Origin: Desulfobacteraceae bacterium
Lineage (GTDB): Bacteria > Desulfobacterota > Desulfobacteria > Desulfobacterales > ETH-SRB1
NCBI GenBank assembly: GCA_030638305.1
Contig: DAOWEW010000107.1
Location: forward strand, 1-15,447
Reading direction: 5' to 3'
DNA length: 15,447 nt
The position numbers were made by a program, and so were the translations under genes. Of this stretch, positions 1-6,433 are shown one piece after another; position 1 is the stretch's first letter; the number at the start of each line of letters is the position of its first letter. The notes under the pieces are model-generated. The model was given only the letters and a program-made list of their open reading frames with translations, searched no databases and was not told the origin of the DNA.

Positions 1-1
1 A

Positions 2-130
2 AATCTGTTTAACTTCAAAAAGGATGGAAAAATATGTAATCTGCCGCTTTACGCCATATCGCTGTTACCCAAATATTTTTTACTAGCGCCTAAACGGAAC
101 CACCAACAAGTTGATATTCCTAATATTTAA
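2..130 (+). CDS. possible C-terminal tail of a gene entering from the left
   Basis: One plus-strand frame is open from the window edge to a TAA at 128-130, giving 42 codons. The residues end in ...PKRNHQQVDIPNI. I do not recognise the family, and an open frame this short in AT-rich DNA can arise by chance. It is listed because it runs off the left edge and stops 39 bases before tatD. A promoter-like sequence starts inside its last codons, which fits a gene end followed by a new transcription unit. It could equally be non-coding. Confidence 0.25.
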   Translation, partial: NLFNFKKDGKICNLPLYAISLLPKYFLLAPKRNHQQVDIPNI

Positions 131-139
131 TGCTATACG
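111..139 (+). promoter_or_regulatory. putative sigma-70 promoter of tatD
   Basis: TTGATA (111-116, five of six consensus bases) is followed by a 17-base spacer and TATACG (134-139). A TG one base before the -10 gives an extended -10 element. The predicted start would be near 146, leaving a leader of about 24 bases with the GGAG ribosome binding site at 161-164. This is pattern matching only. Confidence 0.4.
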
Positions 140-169
140 ATATTGCTTTAGAAAATATATGGAGTTAAA

Positions 170-952
170 ATGAAACTATTTGACAGCCACTGCCACCTTG
201 ATGACAGCGCATATAATAAAGACCTTGATGATGTAATAAAACGTGCAAATGAAACGGGTGTTTCCGCCATTATGGTAGTTGGAACAAGCAAGAATTCTTC
301 CAGCAAAGCTGTGGCGCTGGCAGAATCCCGGAACGGTTTGTATGCCTCAGCAGGCATTCATCCACACGACGCAAAAGACTGTTCAGAGCAGATTCTTTCA
401 TACCTGATTAAACTTGCAAAAAGTAAAAAAGTCCGGGCATGGGGAGAAATCGGACTTGACTTCAACCGCATGTATTCTTCACGAGAAGTTCAGGAAAAAT
501 GGTTTATCAGGCAGCTTGAAATTGCTGACAGCTTAAATCTTCCCATCATTTTTCATGAAAGAGAAAGCAACGGAAGGCTTCTTGAAATCCTGAAAGAAAA
601 ATATAGAGAGGGAAGAAAAGGGGTTATTCACTGTTTCAGCGGAGATAAACAAGAATTATATCAATATATAGAACTTGGATATTATATCGGTATAACCGGA
701 ATTATAACAATAAAAGGCCGTGGCGCTGAACTCAGAAAGCTCGCTTCGCTTATTCCGGATGATCGCATACTTGTAGAAACAGATGCACCATATCTGACAC
801 CGACGCCGGAAAAAAATCGTACCAAACGTAATGAACCGGCATTTGTTAAATCAGTCCTTCTTAAACTATCAGAAACAAGAAAAGAAAATCCGGAATATTT
901 GTCTGATATTATATGGAAAAACACTTGCAAATTATATAACCTGACATCATAA
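170..952 (+). CDS. tatD: TatD-family metal-dependent hydrolase / DNase
   Basis: This is a 260-residue protein of the TatD family, a TIM-barrel amidohydrolase-like group of divalent-metal nucleases (3'-5' DNase activity in Escherichia coli TatD, RNA processing in others). The full metal site is visible: H7 and H9 in DSHCHLDD, E93 in GEIGLDF, H129 in FHERE, H154 in IHCFSG and D205 in ETDAPYL. The length matches the family norm of about 255-265. The ATG at 170 follows GGAG by five bases and begins exactly at the conserved N-terminal strand. It is probably cytoplasmic. Despite the name, the family has no role in Tat export. It is followed by a 92-base gap containing a dispersed repeat, so co-transcription with the phosphatase gene is uncertain. 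Identity is secure; the physiological substrate is not. Confidence 0.93.
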   Translation: MKLFDSHCHLDDSAYNKDLDDVIKRANETGVSAIMVVGTSKNSSSKAVALAESRNGLYASAGIHPHDAKDCSEQILSYLIKLAKSKKVRAWGEIGLDFNRMYSSREVQEKWFIRQLEIADSLNLPIIFHERESNGRLLEILKEKYREGRKGVIHCFSGDKQELYQYIELGYYIGITGIITIKGRGAELRKLASLIPDDRILVETDAPYLTPTPEKNRTKRNEPAFVKSVLLKLSETRKENPEYLSDIIWKNTCKLYNLTS

Positions 953-973
953 GGAACGTGGACGAATTAACTT
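953..973 (+). repeat. dispersed repeat copy 1 (core GGAACGTGGACGAA)
   Basis: The sequence GGAACGTGGACGAATTAACTT begins on the base after the tatD stop. It matches the copy at 10053-10073 with three mismatches over 21 positions, and its first 14 bases match the reverse complement of the copy at 5511-5526. The second hairpin arm seen at 10074-10083 is absent, so this is a half element. Confidence 0.6.
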
Positions 974-1044
974 ACCCAAGTATGCATCACAACTTCAGGA
1001 CGCCTAACATTTGGCTGAACAGGGCTGTAAAGGAGACAATATAA

Positions 1045-1527
1045 TTGTCCGGCAAGATAAAACATATTCTGTTCGTATGTACGGGTAATATTTGTAGAAG
1101 TCCATTTGCTGAAGGTTTGCTAAGAAAGCTTGTACAAAAAGAGGGAATTGATGATATTGTTGCTGATTCGGCGGGGCTGCTTGCGCTGCTCGGTAATAGT
1201 GCGACAGGTCTGGCTCAAAAAGTTGCGGCAGAATATGATGTTGATTTGTCCGGCCATGCTGCAAAATATGTTGAAAAAAATATTGTAGATAAAAGCAATC
1301 TTATACTGGTAATGGAAAATGCCCATGCAAAGAATCTTTTGACAGCCTTTCCTGAAGCAGAGGGTAAAATTTTTTTGATCAGGCATTTCGCCGGTTTTGG
1401 ATCTAAAAATCGAGCTGTTGCAGATCCTTATGGTCTAAATTACGAGGCTTATCGTTTTTGCTTTCTTGATATTCAGGATTGTATTTCAGGTTTGGCAGGG
1501 TATTTAGGTGCCCTAACTTGCATATGA
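1045..1527 (+). CDS. low-molecular-weight protein tyrosine phosphatase
   Basis: This 160-residue protein has the LMW-PTP signature near the N-terminus: C12-T-G-N-I-C-R18-S, the CX5R phosphate-binding loop with C12 as nucleophile. The general-acid aspartate is D127 in the DPYG motif near the C-terminus. Both catalytic elements are intact and the length is usual. Bacterial members dephosphorylate tyrosine kinases of capsule and exopolysaccharide export (Wzb type) or other phosphotyrosine proteins; no partner kinase is visible here. The start is TTG, chosen because AAGGAG lies at 1030-1035 and the signature must sit about 10 residues from the N-terminus. A 40-base gap separates it from murJ, so the two may be co-transcribed. 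The related thioredoxin-coupled arsenate reductases share the fold, but the additional arsenate-reductase cysteines are not evident here. Confidence 0.9.
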   Translation: MSGKIKHILFVCTGNICRSPFAEGLLRKLVQKEGIDDIVADSAGLLALLGNSATGLAQKVAAEYDVDLSGHAAKYVEKNIVDKSNLILVMENAHAKNLLTAFPEAEGKIFLIRHFAGFGSKNRAVADPYGLNYEAYRFCFLDIQDCISGLAGYLGALTCI

Positions 1528-1567
1528 AAAGCGAAAAGCAGCCAACCGTGAACCGTTATTTATCTAT

Positions 1568-3145
1568 ATGTCTGAAAATACTCGTGTAACAAAAGCTGCA
1601 GGCGTTGTCGGCGCATCAACTTTATTAAGCCGCATTTTCGGCTTCATAAGAGATGTTGTAATAGCCTGGTTCTTTGGGGCCGGACTGAGCTCGGATGCTT
1701 TTTTTGTGGCTTTCAGGATTCCGAATCTATTAAGAAGACTTTTTGCTGAAGGTTCTTTAAGCATTGCATTTCTTCCTGTTTTTGCTGAATGCCTTACAAA
1801 TCAAGGTAAGAACGAAGCCTTTAAATTAGCAAGATCTGCGATAAGGCTGCTCGCCGCAATATTGGTTATTACCGCCATTATCGGTATTTTTTTGTCTCCT
1901 GTAATAATACGTATAATAGCTCCAGGTTTTACTGCCTTTTCCGAAAAGTTTTTACTTACAGTGACACTGACCCGTATTATGTTCCCGTACATTTTTTTTA
2001 TAGGCATTGTTGCTATTTGCATGAGTATTCTTAACGTTTTAGACCATTTTGCCGCACCGGCTCTTGCCCCCGTTCTTTTAAATTTTGCCATGATATGTGC
2101 TGTTCTTTTTATATCTCCTCACATGGCTGAACCTGTGACAGGTCTCGCAATCGGGGTGCTGATAGGTGGTTTTTTGCAGTTGGCGCTTCAGCTTCCATTT
2201 CTTATAAAGAAAGGTTTTTATTTTTGGGAAAAAAGTAAAATCTGGCATCCCATGCTGAAAAAGGTGGGCATGCTTATGCTTCCTACCATCTTTGGCGCTG
2301 CAGTTTATCAGATTAACATATTAATCGGGACGTTTCTGGCTTCTTTACTACCTGAAGGGAGCATTTCGTATCTTTATTATGCTGACAGGCTGGTTCAGTT
2401 TCCCCTGGGAATTTTTGCTATAGCAACGGCAACAGCCGTAATGCCCAGCCTCTCAAGGCAGGCATCTGCTCGGGATTACGATTCTCTCAGAGACACTTTT
2501 GCCTATGCCATGAGATTGATTTTTTTTATTACAATTCCTGCTATGGTGGGGCTTATAGTTTTAAGAGAGCCTATAGTTGAACTGCTTTTTAAAAGAGGGG
2601 CTTTTGATGCTGAAACTACAAGATTGACGGCATCTGCTCTTTTATATTATGGTATTGGTTTGTGGGCATTTTCGGCTGTACGGATAGTTGTTTCAACATT
2701 TTATGCTCTTCAGGATACTAAAACGCCGGTTCGGATGGCTGTGATATCTGTTGTTGCAAATATAATATTCAGTATTATTCTTATGCAGTACTTGGGCCAC
2801 AGAGGGCTTGCGCTTGCAACTTCGCTGGCTTCCATGCTTAATTTCTGGCTGCTTACCCGTGCATTAAAGGTCAAGCTTGGTTTGTCGGGATGGAAAAATA
2901 TCACTAAATCTGCCTGCAAAACAATTGCCGGTTCCTTTATAATGGGAGCAGTTGTCTGGGCAGTTGCATTATTAATTATACCATCAGGGGACAAAACTTT
3001 AATCGGTCTTTTTTTCGGACTCACAGGCAGCATATTTGCCGGCCTTGTATTCTATGGTTTTTTTTCTTTTTTTATCAGGAGCCCGGAGCTTGAGAAAGTT
3101 CTAACTGTTGTTAAGGGATTTAGAAATAGCGTGAGAATAAAATGA
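1568..3145 (+). CDS. murJ: lipid II flippase MurJ (MviN)
   Basis: This is a 525-residue polytopic inner-membrane protein of the MOP exporter superfamily that flips lipid-linked peptidoglycan precursor (lipid II) to the periplasmic face. Hydrophobic stretches run along the whole chain, consistent with about 14 helices. Residues corresponding to the essential charges of E. coli MurJ are present: R22 and R28 in SRIFGFIRD, D43 in SSDAFF, R56/R57 and E61 in LLRRLFAEGSLS, and R274 in YADRLVQFP. The ATG at 1568 gives the usual family N-terminus, yet no good Shine-Dalgarno is visible upstream and no alternative in-frame start exists nearby. Translation may depend on coupling to the phosphatase gene 40 bases upstream. 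The stop overlaps the start of the next gene (ATGA). Confidence 0.95.
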   Translation: MSENTRVTKAAGVVGASTLLSRIFGFIRDVVIAWFFGAGLSSDAFFVAFRIPNLLRRLFAEGSLSIAFLPVFAECLTNQGKNEAFKLARSAIRLLAAILVITAIIGIFLSPVIIRIIAPGFTAFSEKFLLTVTLTRIMFPYIFFIGIVAICMSILNVLDHFAAPALAPVLLNFAMICAVLFISPHMAEPVTGLAIGVLIGGFLQLALQLPFLIKKGFYFWEKSKIWHPMLKKVGMLMLPTIFGAAVYQINILIGTFLASLLPEGSISYLYYADRLVQFPLGIFAIATATAVMPSLSRQASARDYDSLRDTFAYAMRLIFFITIPAMVGLIVLREPIVELLFKRGAFDAETTRLTASALLYYGIGLWAFSAVRIVVSTFYALQDTKTPVRMAVISVVANIIFSIILMQYLGHRGLALATSLASMLNFWLLTRALKVKLGLSGWKNITKSACKTIAGSFIMGAVVWAVALLIIPSGDKTLIGLFFGLTGSIFAGLVFYGFFSFFIRSPELEKVLTVVKGFRNSVRIK

Positions 3146-3438
3146 ACTGGAAGCAAAAAATTCTGTTATATTTATCAATACCGATTATATTTTCTTTGCT
3201 TTTATTTATTATTTTCGATGATAATGGACTGGTTGATCTTAACGCTCTCAAAAAAGAGAAAAATGGGTTGATAGAAAAAAATGCCGGGATTACCATGGAT
3301 AATCTTTCTTTATATCGTGAAATTGATCGTTTGAAATATGATTCTATATATATTGAGGATGTGGTTAGACGAGAACTCGGTCTTATCGGTAAAGACGAGG
3401 TGATATTTAAACTTAAGGAGCATAAAGTTAAAAAATGA
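3142..3438 (+). CDS. FtsB/DivIC-like septum formation initiator
   Basis: This 98-residue bitopic protein has a short cytoplasmic N-terminus, one transmembrane helix (about residues 8-25), a charged coiled-coil segment (about 33-67), and the YIEDVVRRELGLIGKDEVIF segment typical of the FtsB/DivIC family C-terminus. FtsB acts with FtsL and FtsQ in the divisome to activate septal peptidoglycan synthesis. The length is normal for the family (about 90-105). Its ATG overlaps the murJ stop by four bases, so translation is probably coupled, linking lipid II supply to septation. FtsB and FtsL share this architecture, but the RRELGLI-type motif favours FtsB/DivIC. I left the symbol blank because orthology to ftsB cannot be proven here. 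Confidence 0.85.
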   Translation: MNWKQKILLYLSIPIIFSLLLFIIFDDNGLVDLNALKKEKNGLIEKNAGITMDNLSLYREIDRLKYDSIYIEDVVRRELGLIGKDEVIFKLKEHKVKK

Positions 3439-3749
3439 ATGAGCAAACTGAGTTTTATACAAAGACCATGGCGAACGTATATGCAAAGCAGGGTTGTTTT
3501 GCAAAAGCATCTGAGATCTATAGATATTTGTTGAAACATAATCCTGAAAACAGGAAAGTTAATGATTTGCTTTGCGAAGTCAAGAAAAAACTTGATGAAA
3601 AGAAAAAAAATGCCAGAAAAATCCTTAAAAAATTATTCAGCAAATGGATTTATCTGCAACTAAGTTATAACCGGTTGCAAAGATTAAAAAAAATTAAACA
3701 ATATTCGGCTAATCCCTTATATGAACAATCAAAAATGTATCAAGCATGA
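3435..3749 (+). CDS. small TPR-like protein, third gene of the murJ-ftsB-like operon
   Basis: This is a 104-residue protein without signal peptide or membrane segment. Residues about 8-40 look like a single TPR unit: YTKTMANVYAKQGCFAKASE, followed by IYRYLLKHNPEN. A lysine-rich, probably helical stretch follows (residues 44-90). The C-terminal half is strongly basic. Its ATG overlaps the stop of the FtsB-like gene (ATGA), so it is translated with the division gene. One TPR repeat is too few for a stable solenoid, so it may dimerise or bind a partner. The function is unknown; a role in envelope growth or division is inferred only from the operon. It ends 10 bases before the convergent toxin-antitoxin pair. 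Confidence 0.75.
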   Translation: MNEQTEFYTKTMANVYAKQGCFAKASEIYRYLLKHNPENRKVNDLLCEVKKKLDEKKKNARKILKKLFSKWIYLQLSYNRLQRLKKIKQYSANPLYEQSKMYQA

Positions 3750-3759
3750 GAGGTATTGT

Positions 3760-4002
3760 TCACAATTGCTGCTGCTGGTGATGAGTAGCATATAGGTCTA
3801 AAAGACTACGGATCATTTTCTGATACTGCGTATCATGCTTTTTTGCTTCATGTTTAAAAAAATCAACACTATCTTTGCTAAGGGTGATAGTAATTTTTAC
3901 ATTTTCCTTTTTAAATAACAAATCTTCAGGAGGAGGCAGGAAATCATCCATTATACTCAGTTTTCCCAATGGTTCATCTGTGTATTTAATTTTGGTTTTC
4001 AT
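3760..4002 (-). CDS. BrnA-like ribbon-helix-helix antitoxin
   Basis: This 80-residue protein reads from ATG at 4002 toward 3760. The C-terminal half is a ribbon-helix-helix (CopG/MetJ-type) DNA-binding domain: strand VKITITL (35-41), helix A around 43-57 (KDSVDFFKHEAKK), then helix B around 59-74. The proline-rich N-terminal part (PLGKL...FLPPPEDLL) would be the toxin-binding region. BrnA antitoxins neutralise BrnT and repress their own promoter. A longer reading from 4059 is possible, but 4002 is preferred because an AAAGGAAA ribosome site lies just upstream (about 4012-4019) and the first residues then match the family N-terminus. It overlaps the end of brnT by 17 bases. The C-terminus ends in HHQQQQL, an unusual low-complexity tail. 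It converges on the TPR gene. Confidence 0.85.
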   Translation of the reverse strand: MKTKIKYTDEPLGKLSIMDDFLPPPEDLLFKKENVKITITLSKDSVDFFKHEAKKHDTQYQKMIRSLLDLYATHHQQQQL

Positions 4003-4264
4003 ATATTTTTTTTCCTTTACGCCAATACCCTGCTCCGATAATTCGTATAACACTGACACGATATGTAAAACGGACAGTTACAATTCCATCACTGACTTTA
4101 CCGAAACAGTAATATCGTCTTTCTTTTTGGCTGTGGGTTAAATCCTCAGCAATAATGCGGTTAGGATCGGCAAAAGCGTACTGGGCAAGTTCAAATGAAA
4201 TCCCGTGTTTGGCCTGATTCTCCTTGTTTTTTTTGGTATTCCATTCAAACTTTACTTTTTTCAT
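3986..4264 (-). CDS. BrnT-family ribonuclease toxin
   Basis: This 92-residue protein is typical of BrnT: an N-terminal FEWNTKKNKENQAKHGISFE block (residues 6-25), ERR at 48-50, and a beta-rich C-terminal part with VRFTYRVSVIRIIGAGYWRK. BrnT (first described in Brucella) has a RelE-like fold, cleaves RNA and halts growth when released from BrnA. The toxin-first order with a 17-base overlap into the antitoxin is the canonical BrnTA arrangement. The pair sits between an envelope/division operon and rfbB, facing backwards, as TA modules often do in accessory insertions. The ribosome binding site is weak (GAAGT just upstream), which would limit toxin relative to antitoxin. The family call is confident; activity is not demonstrated. 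Confidence 0.87.
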   Translation of the reverse strand: MKKVKFEWNTKKNKENQAKHGISFELAQYAFADPNRIIAEDLTHSQKERRYYCFGKVSDGIVTVRFTYRVSVIRIIGAGYWRKGKKIYENQN

Positions 4265-4272
4265 ACTTCATA

Positions 4273-4309
4273 CAATATAAAAAGATGATATAAAAAAGCA
4301 ATATAAAAA
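4273..4309 (-). promoter_or_regulatory. AT-rich brnT promoter region with two direct repeats (possible BrnA operator)
   Basis: The 11-mer CAATATAAAAA occurs at 4273-4283 and again at 4299-4309, 26 bases apart, with a related ATATAAAAAA between. On the minus strand this reads TTGCTT, 16 bases, TATATT, a fair promoter ending about nine bases before the brnT ATG. BrnA-type ribbon-helix-helix proteins bind repeated sites at their own promoter, so this is a plausible operator. AT-rich DNA makes such repeats fairly cheap, hence the low confidence. Confidence 0.35.
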
Positions 4310-4402
4310 TACATATAAAGTTATGGGCTTTAAAACAGAAAGGTAAATCCCTCAGCGATTTGTTATGCTAATTTTTTGATATTTTTATTTCAAAACAGAG
4401 AA

Positions 4403-4437
4403 TTTTCACGCGAAAACCGATGGGGGCCTACTATAAT
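4403..4437 (+). promoter_or_regulatory. palindrome and -10-like box upstream of rfbB
   Basis: TTTTCACGCGAAAA (4403-4416) is a near-perfect palindrome with five-base arms. Sixteen bases on is a perfect TATAAT (4432-4437) with no good -35 box at the right distance. The arrangement suggests a regulated rfbB promoter, but the start site would lie only a few bases before the ATG at 4449. The rest of 4265-4448 shows no other gene or structure. Confidence 0.3.
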
Positions 4438-4448
4438 ATGGTGATTTT

Positions 4449-5492
4449 ATGAAAAATATTCTAATTACTGGTGGTTGCGGTTTTATTGGGTCGAATTTTA
4501 TTCATTATTTGCTTGCAGAATCTGATTTTACCGGCAGGATAATAAATGTTGATAAATTGACCTATGCTGGAAATCTTGAAAACCTGACGGGAATTGCTGA
4601 AAGATTTTCTAAGCGCTATGATTTTATTAAGGCAGATATATGTGATCGTAAAGCTATCTCTGAAATCTTTAATAATTATAAGATTGATGCTGTTTGCCAC
4701 TTTGCCGCTGAATCACATGTCGACAGATCTATTGCCAAACCGGATGCTTTTATAAAAACAAATATTTTGGGGACATTTAATCTGCTCGAACTTTCCAAAA
4801 ATAGAGTGGGTCTGTTTCATCATATAAGCACTGATGAAGTCTATGGTTCTCTTGGAGAGGATGGTTTGTTTACCGAGGATATGCCTTACAGACCAAATAG
4901 CCCATATTCAGCATCAAAGGCATCTTCGGATCACCTTGTAAGGGCTTACAACAAAACATACCTTTTGCCGGTAACGATTTCCAATTGTTCAAACAATTAT
5001 GGACAGTATCAATTTCCCGAAAAACTAATTCCTCTTATTATTCTAAATTCCCTTGAAGGAAAGCCACTTCCGGTTTACGGTGATGGCAGGAATATAAGAG
5101 ACTGGCTGTATGTAAAGGACCATTGCAAAGCTGTCTGGTTAATAATGAAAAATGGAACACGCGGCGAAACATATAATGTCGGCGGCAATTGTGAAATGCG
5201 CAATATAGATATTGTCGGGATGGTGTGTGATATTATGGATGAGATAACGCCCTGTCATAATGGCAAATCGTCAAGAGAGCTGATAACCTTTGTAAAAGAT
5301 CGGCCAGGTCATGATCTAAGATATGCCATTGATTCGGGAAAACTGCAAAGCCAGTTGGGCTGGCATCCTGATGAATCATTTGAATCAGGAATAAGAAAAA
5401 CCATTAAATGGTATATTGATAATAAGGGCTGGGTAGATAGAGTTAAAAGCGGTGAATATATGTCCTGGATAGAGAAACATTATAATTTATAG
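4449..5492 (+). CDS. rfbB: dTDP-glucose 4,6-dehydratase
   Basis: This 347-residue short-chain dehydrogenase/reductase of the extended (RmlB) class converts dTDP-glucose to dTDP-4-keto-6-deoxyglucose with bound NAD. That is the second step toward dTDP-rhamnose and other deoxysugars of O-antigen or exopolysaccharide. Visible features are the NAD loop GGCGFIG (G8, G11, G14), AAESHVDRS (86-94), the catalytic STDEVYG with D129 and E130, and Y153/K157 in YSASK. The SNNYGQYQFPEKLIPL and GDGRNIRDWLYV segments are also RmlB-typical. The length is normal. No rmlA, rmlC or rmlD is in the window, so the pathway partners lie elsewhere. The ATG follows a weak GGTGA site. It is also called rmlB. Confidence 0.93.
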   Translation: MKNILITGGCGFIGSNFIHYLLAESDFTGRIINVDKLTYAGNLENLTGIAERFSKRYDFIKADICDRKAISEIFNNYKIDAVCHFAAESHVDRSIAKPDAFIKTNILGTFNLLELSKNRVGLFHHISTDEVYGSLGEDGLFTEDMPYRPNSPYSASKASSDHLVRAYNKTYLLPVTISNCSNNYGQYQFPEKLIPLIILNSLEGKPLPVYGDGRNIRDWLYVKDHCKAVWLIMKNGTRGETYNVGGNCEMRNIDIVGMVCDIMDEITPCHNGKSSRELITFVKDRPGHDLRYAIDSGKLQSQLGWHPDESFESGIRKTIKWYIDNKGWVDRVKSGEYMSWIEKHYNL

Positions 5493-5511
5493 GCAAGAGT
5501 CACCATTGCCT
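5491..5511. other. small stem-loop after rfbB
   Basis: AGGCAA (5491-5496) pairs with TTGCCT (5506-5511) across a nine-base loop, starting inside the rfbB stop codon. There is no following T-run, so it is not a convincing intrinsic terminator. It abuts repeat copy 3. Confidence 0.35.
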
Positions 5512-5526
5512 TTCGTCCACGTTCCC
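5511..5526 (-). repeat. dispersed repeat copy 3 (inverted)
   Basis: TTTCGTCCACGTTCCC is the reverse complement of GGGAACGTGGACGAAA, sharing the 14-base core with copy 1 (953-966) exactly and with copy 2 (10053-10066) with one mismatch. It sits in the gap between rfbB and panC. The continuation and second arm are missing. Confidence 0.55.
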
Positions 5527-5537
5527 AAAATTGATTT

Positions 5538-5542
5538 GAGGT
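5538..5542 (+). promoter_or_regulatory. ribosome binding site pointing to an ATC start for panC
   Basis: GAGGT at 5538-5542 is the only good Shine-Dalgarno upstream of panC. Seven bases downstream lies ATC (5550-5552), in frame with panC and at the position where the family's first codon is expected. No ATG, GTG or TTG is in frame between the upstream stop (5532-5534) and the ATG at 5577. Confidence 0.5.
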
Positions 5543-5549
5543 CTATAGC

Positions 5550-6395
5550 ATCGAAAGAATTACTACAGTAAAGAAAATGCAGGAATACTCTGACCGAATG
5601 CGTTGTTTTGATAAAACAATTGCATTTGTTCCAACCATGGGATACCTCCATGAAGGACATCTTGCTCTTATAAAACAAGGCAGGAAGATTGGAGATTGTC
5701 TTGTAGTGAGTATTTTTGTAAATCCGATTCAATTCGCTCCTGGAGAAGATTTTGAGGATTATCCCAGGGACATTGAAGAAGATCTTGTGCTTGCCATGAA
5801 AAATGGTGCGGATGTAGTTTTTACTCCGGATGATAACGAACTGTATTTCAATGGATTTCAGACATATGTAAACCTTAAAGAACTTCCAAATCATCTTTGC
5901 GGTATTTCAAGGCCAACTTTTTTTTCAGGAGTTGCAACCGTTGTTGCAAAATTGTTTAATATTGTTAAACCTCATTTTGCTATTTTTGGTAAAAAGGATT
6001 ATCAGCAGCTTGCTATAATAAGGCAGATGGTTACTGATCTGAATTTTGATATTGAAATAATCGGGTATGAAACGCTTAGAGAACATGATGGCCTTGCCAT
6101 GAGTTCAAGAAATATTTATCTGACATCCGGGCAGAGGAATTCAGCACTATGTATTTACAAATCGCTGCAAAAGGCGCAGGCTCTTCTTGGCAGCGGTATA
6201 AATGATTCGGAAAAAATTATAAATACTGCTTTGGAAATTATAAAGTCACACACAGATACCAAAATTGATTATATTGCTATCTGCGATCCACAATCACTTG
6301 TTGATATGAAAAAAATAGACGGGCCAGCGCTAATGGCTCTTGCAGTCAAAGTAGGGAAGACTCGTCTTATAGATAACGCTATTCTTAACCCATAG
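5550..6395 (+). CDS. panC: pantothenate synthetase (probable ATC start; conventional ATG at 5577)
   Basis: PanC joins pantoate and beta-alanine using ATP to make pantothenate, the coenzyme A precursor, in the cytosol. From the ATG at 5577 the protein has 272 residues, with [10 protein letters not shown] at 19-28 (the HIGH-type ATP motif) and later FGKKDYQQ and GLAMSSRN (the KMSKS-like loop). Reading back to the ATC at 5550 adds nine residues (IERITTVKK). That brings the length to 281 and the PTM motif to position 28, as in the E. coli enzyme (283 residues, PTM at 28-30). The added residues resemble the family's first strand. I therefore place the start at 5550, initiated from a rare ATC codon behind GAGGT. 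A shortened protein from 5577, or a sequence error at the third base, remains possible. Enzyme identity is secure. metK follows 38 bases downstream. Confidence 0.9.
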   Translation: MERITTVKKMQEYSDRMRCFDKTIAFVPTMGYLHEGHLALIKQGRKIGDCLVVSIFVNPIQFAPGEDFEDYPRDIEEDLVLAMKNGADVVFTPDDNELYFNGFQTYVNLKELPNHLCGISRPTFFSGVATVVAKLFNIVKPHFAIFGKKDYQQLAIIRQMVTDLNFDIEIIGYETLREHDGLAMSSRNIYLTSGQRNSALCIYKSLQKAQALLGSGINDSEKIINTALEIIKSHTDTKIDYIAICDPQSLVDMKKIDGPALMALAVKVGKTRLIDNAILNP

Positions 6396-6433
6396 AAAAA
6401 ATCCTGGCGAATTACTATTATAAGGAGACATTT

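Noticed and set aside
3120..3539. Long open frame on the minus strand opposite the FtsB-like and TPR genes.
   Set aside because: It lies antisense to two well-supported genes and gives a low-complexity translation with no family features. Similar antisense frames at 5487-5894 and 7964-8467 were dismissed for the same reason.
4003..4059. A longer BrnA starting at 4059 with 19 extra residues.
   Set aside because: The internal ATG at 4002 has the better ribosome site and gives the usual antitoxin length; the extension would lie deep inside brnT.
4449..5492. A dTDP-rhamnose gene cluster.
   Set aside because: Only the 4,6-dehydratase is present; the genes on both sides belong to other processes.
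5491..5511. Intrinsic terminator after rfbB.
   Set aside because: The six-pair stem has a large loop and no run of T after it, so only a stem-loop is recorded.
6396..6433. SAM riboswitch in front of metK.
   Set aside because: The gap is only 38 bases and holds just a ribosome binding site; no room for an aptamer.
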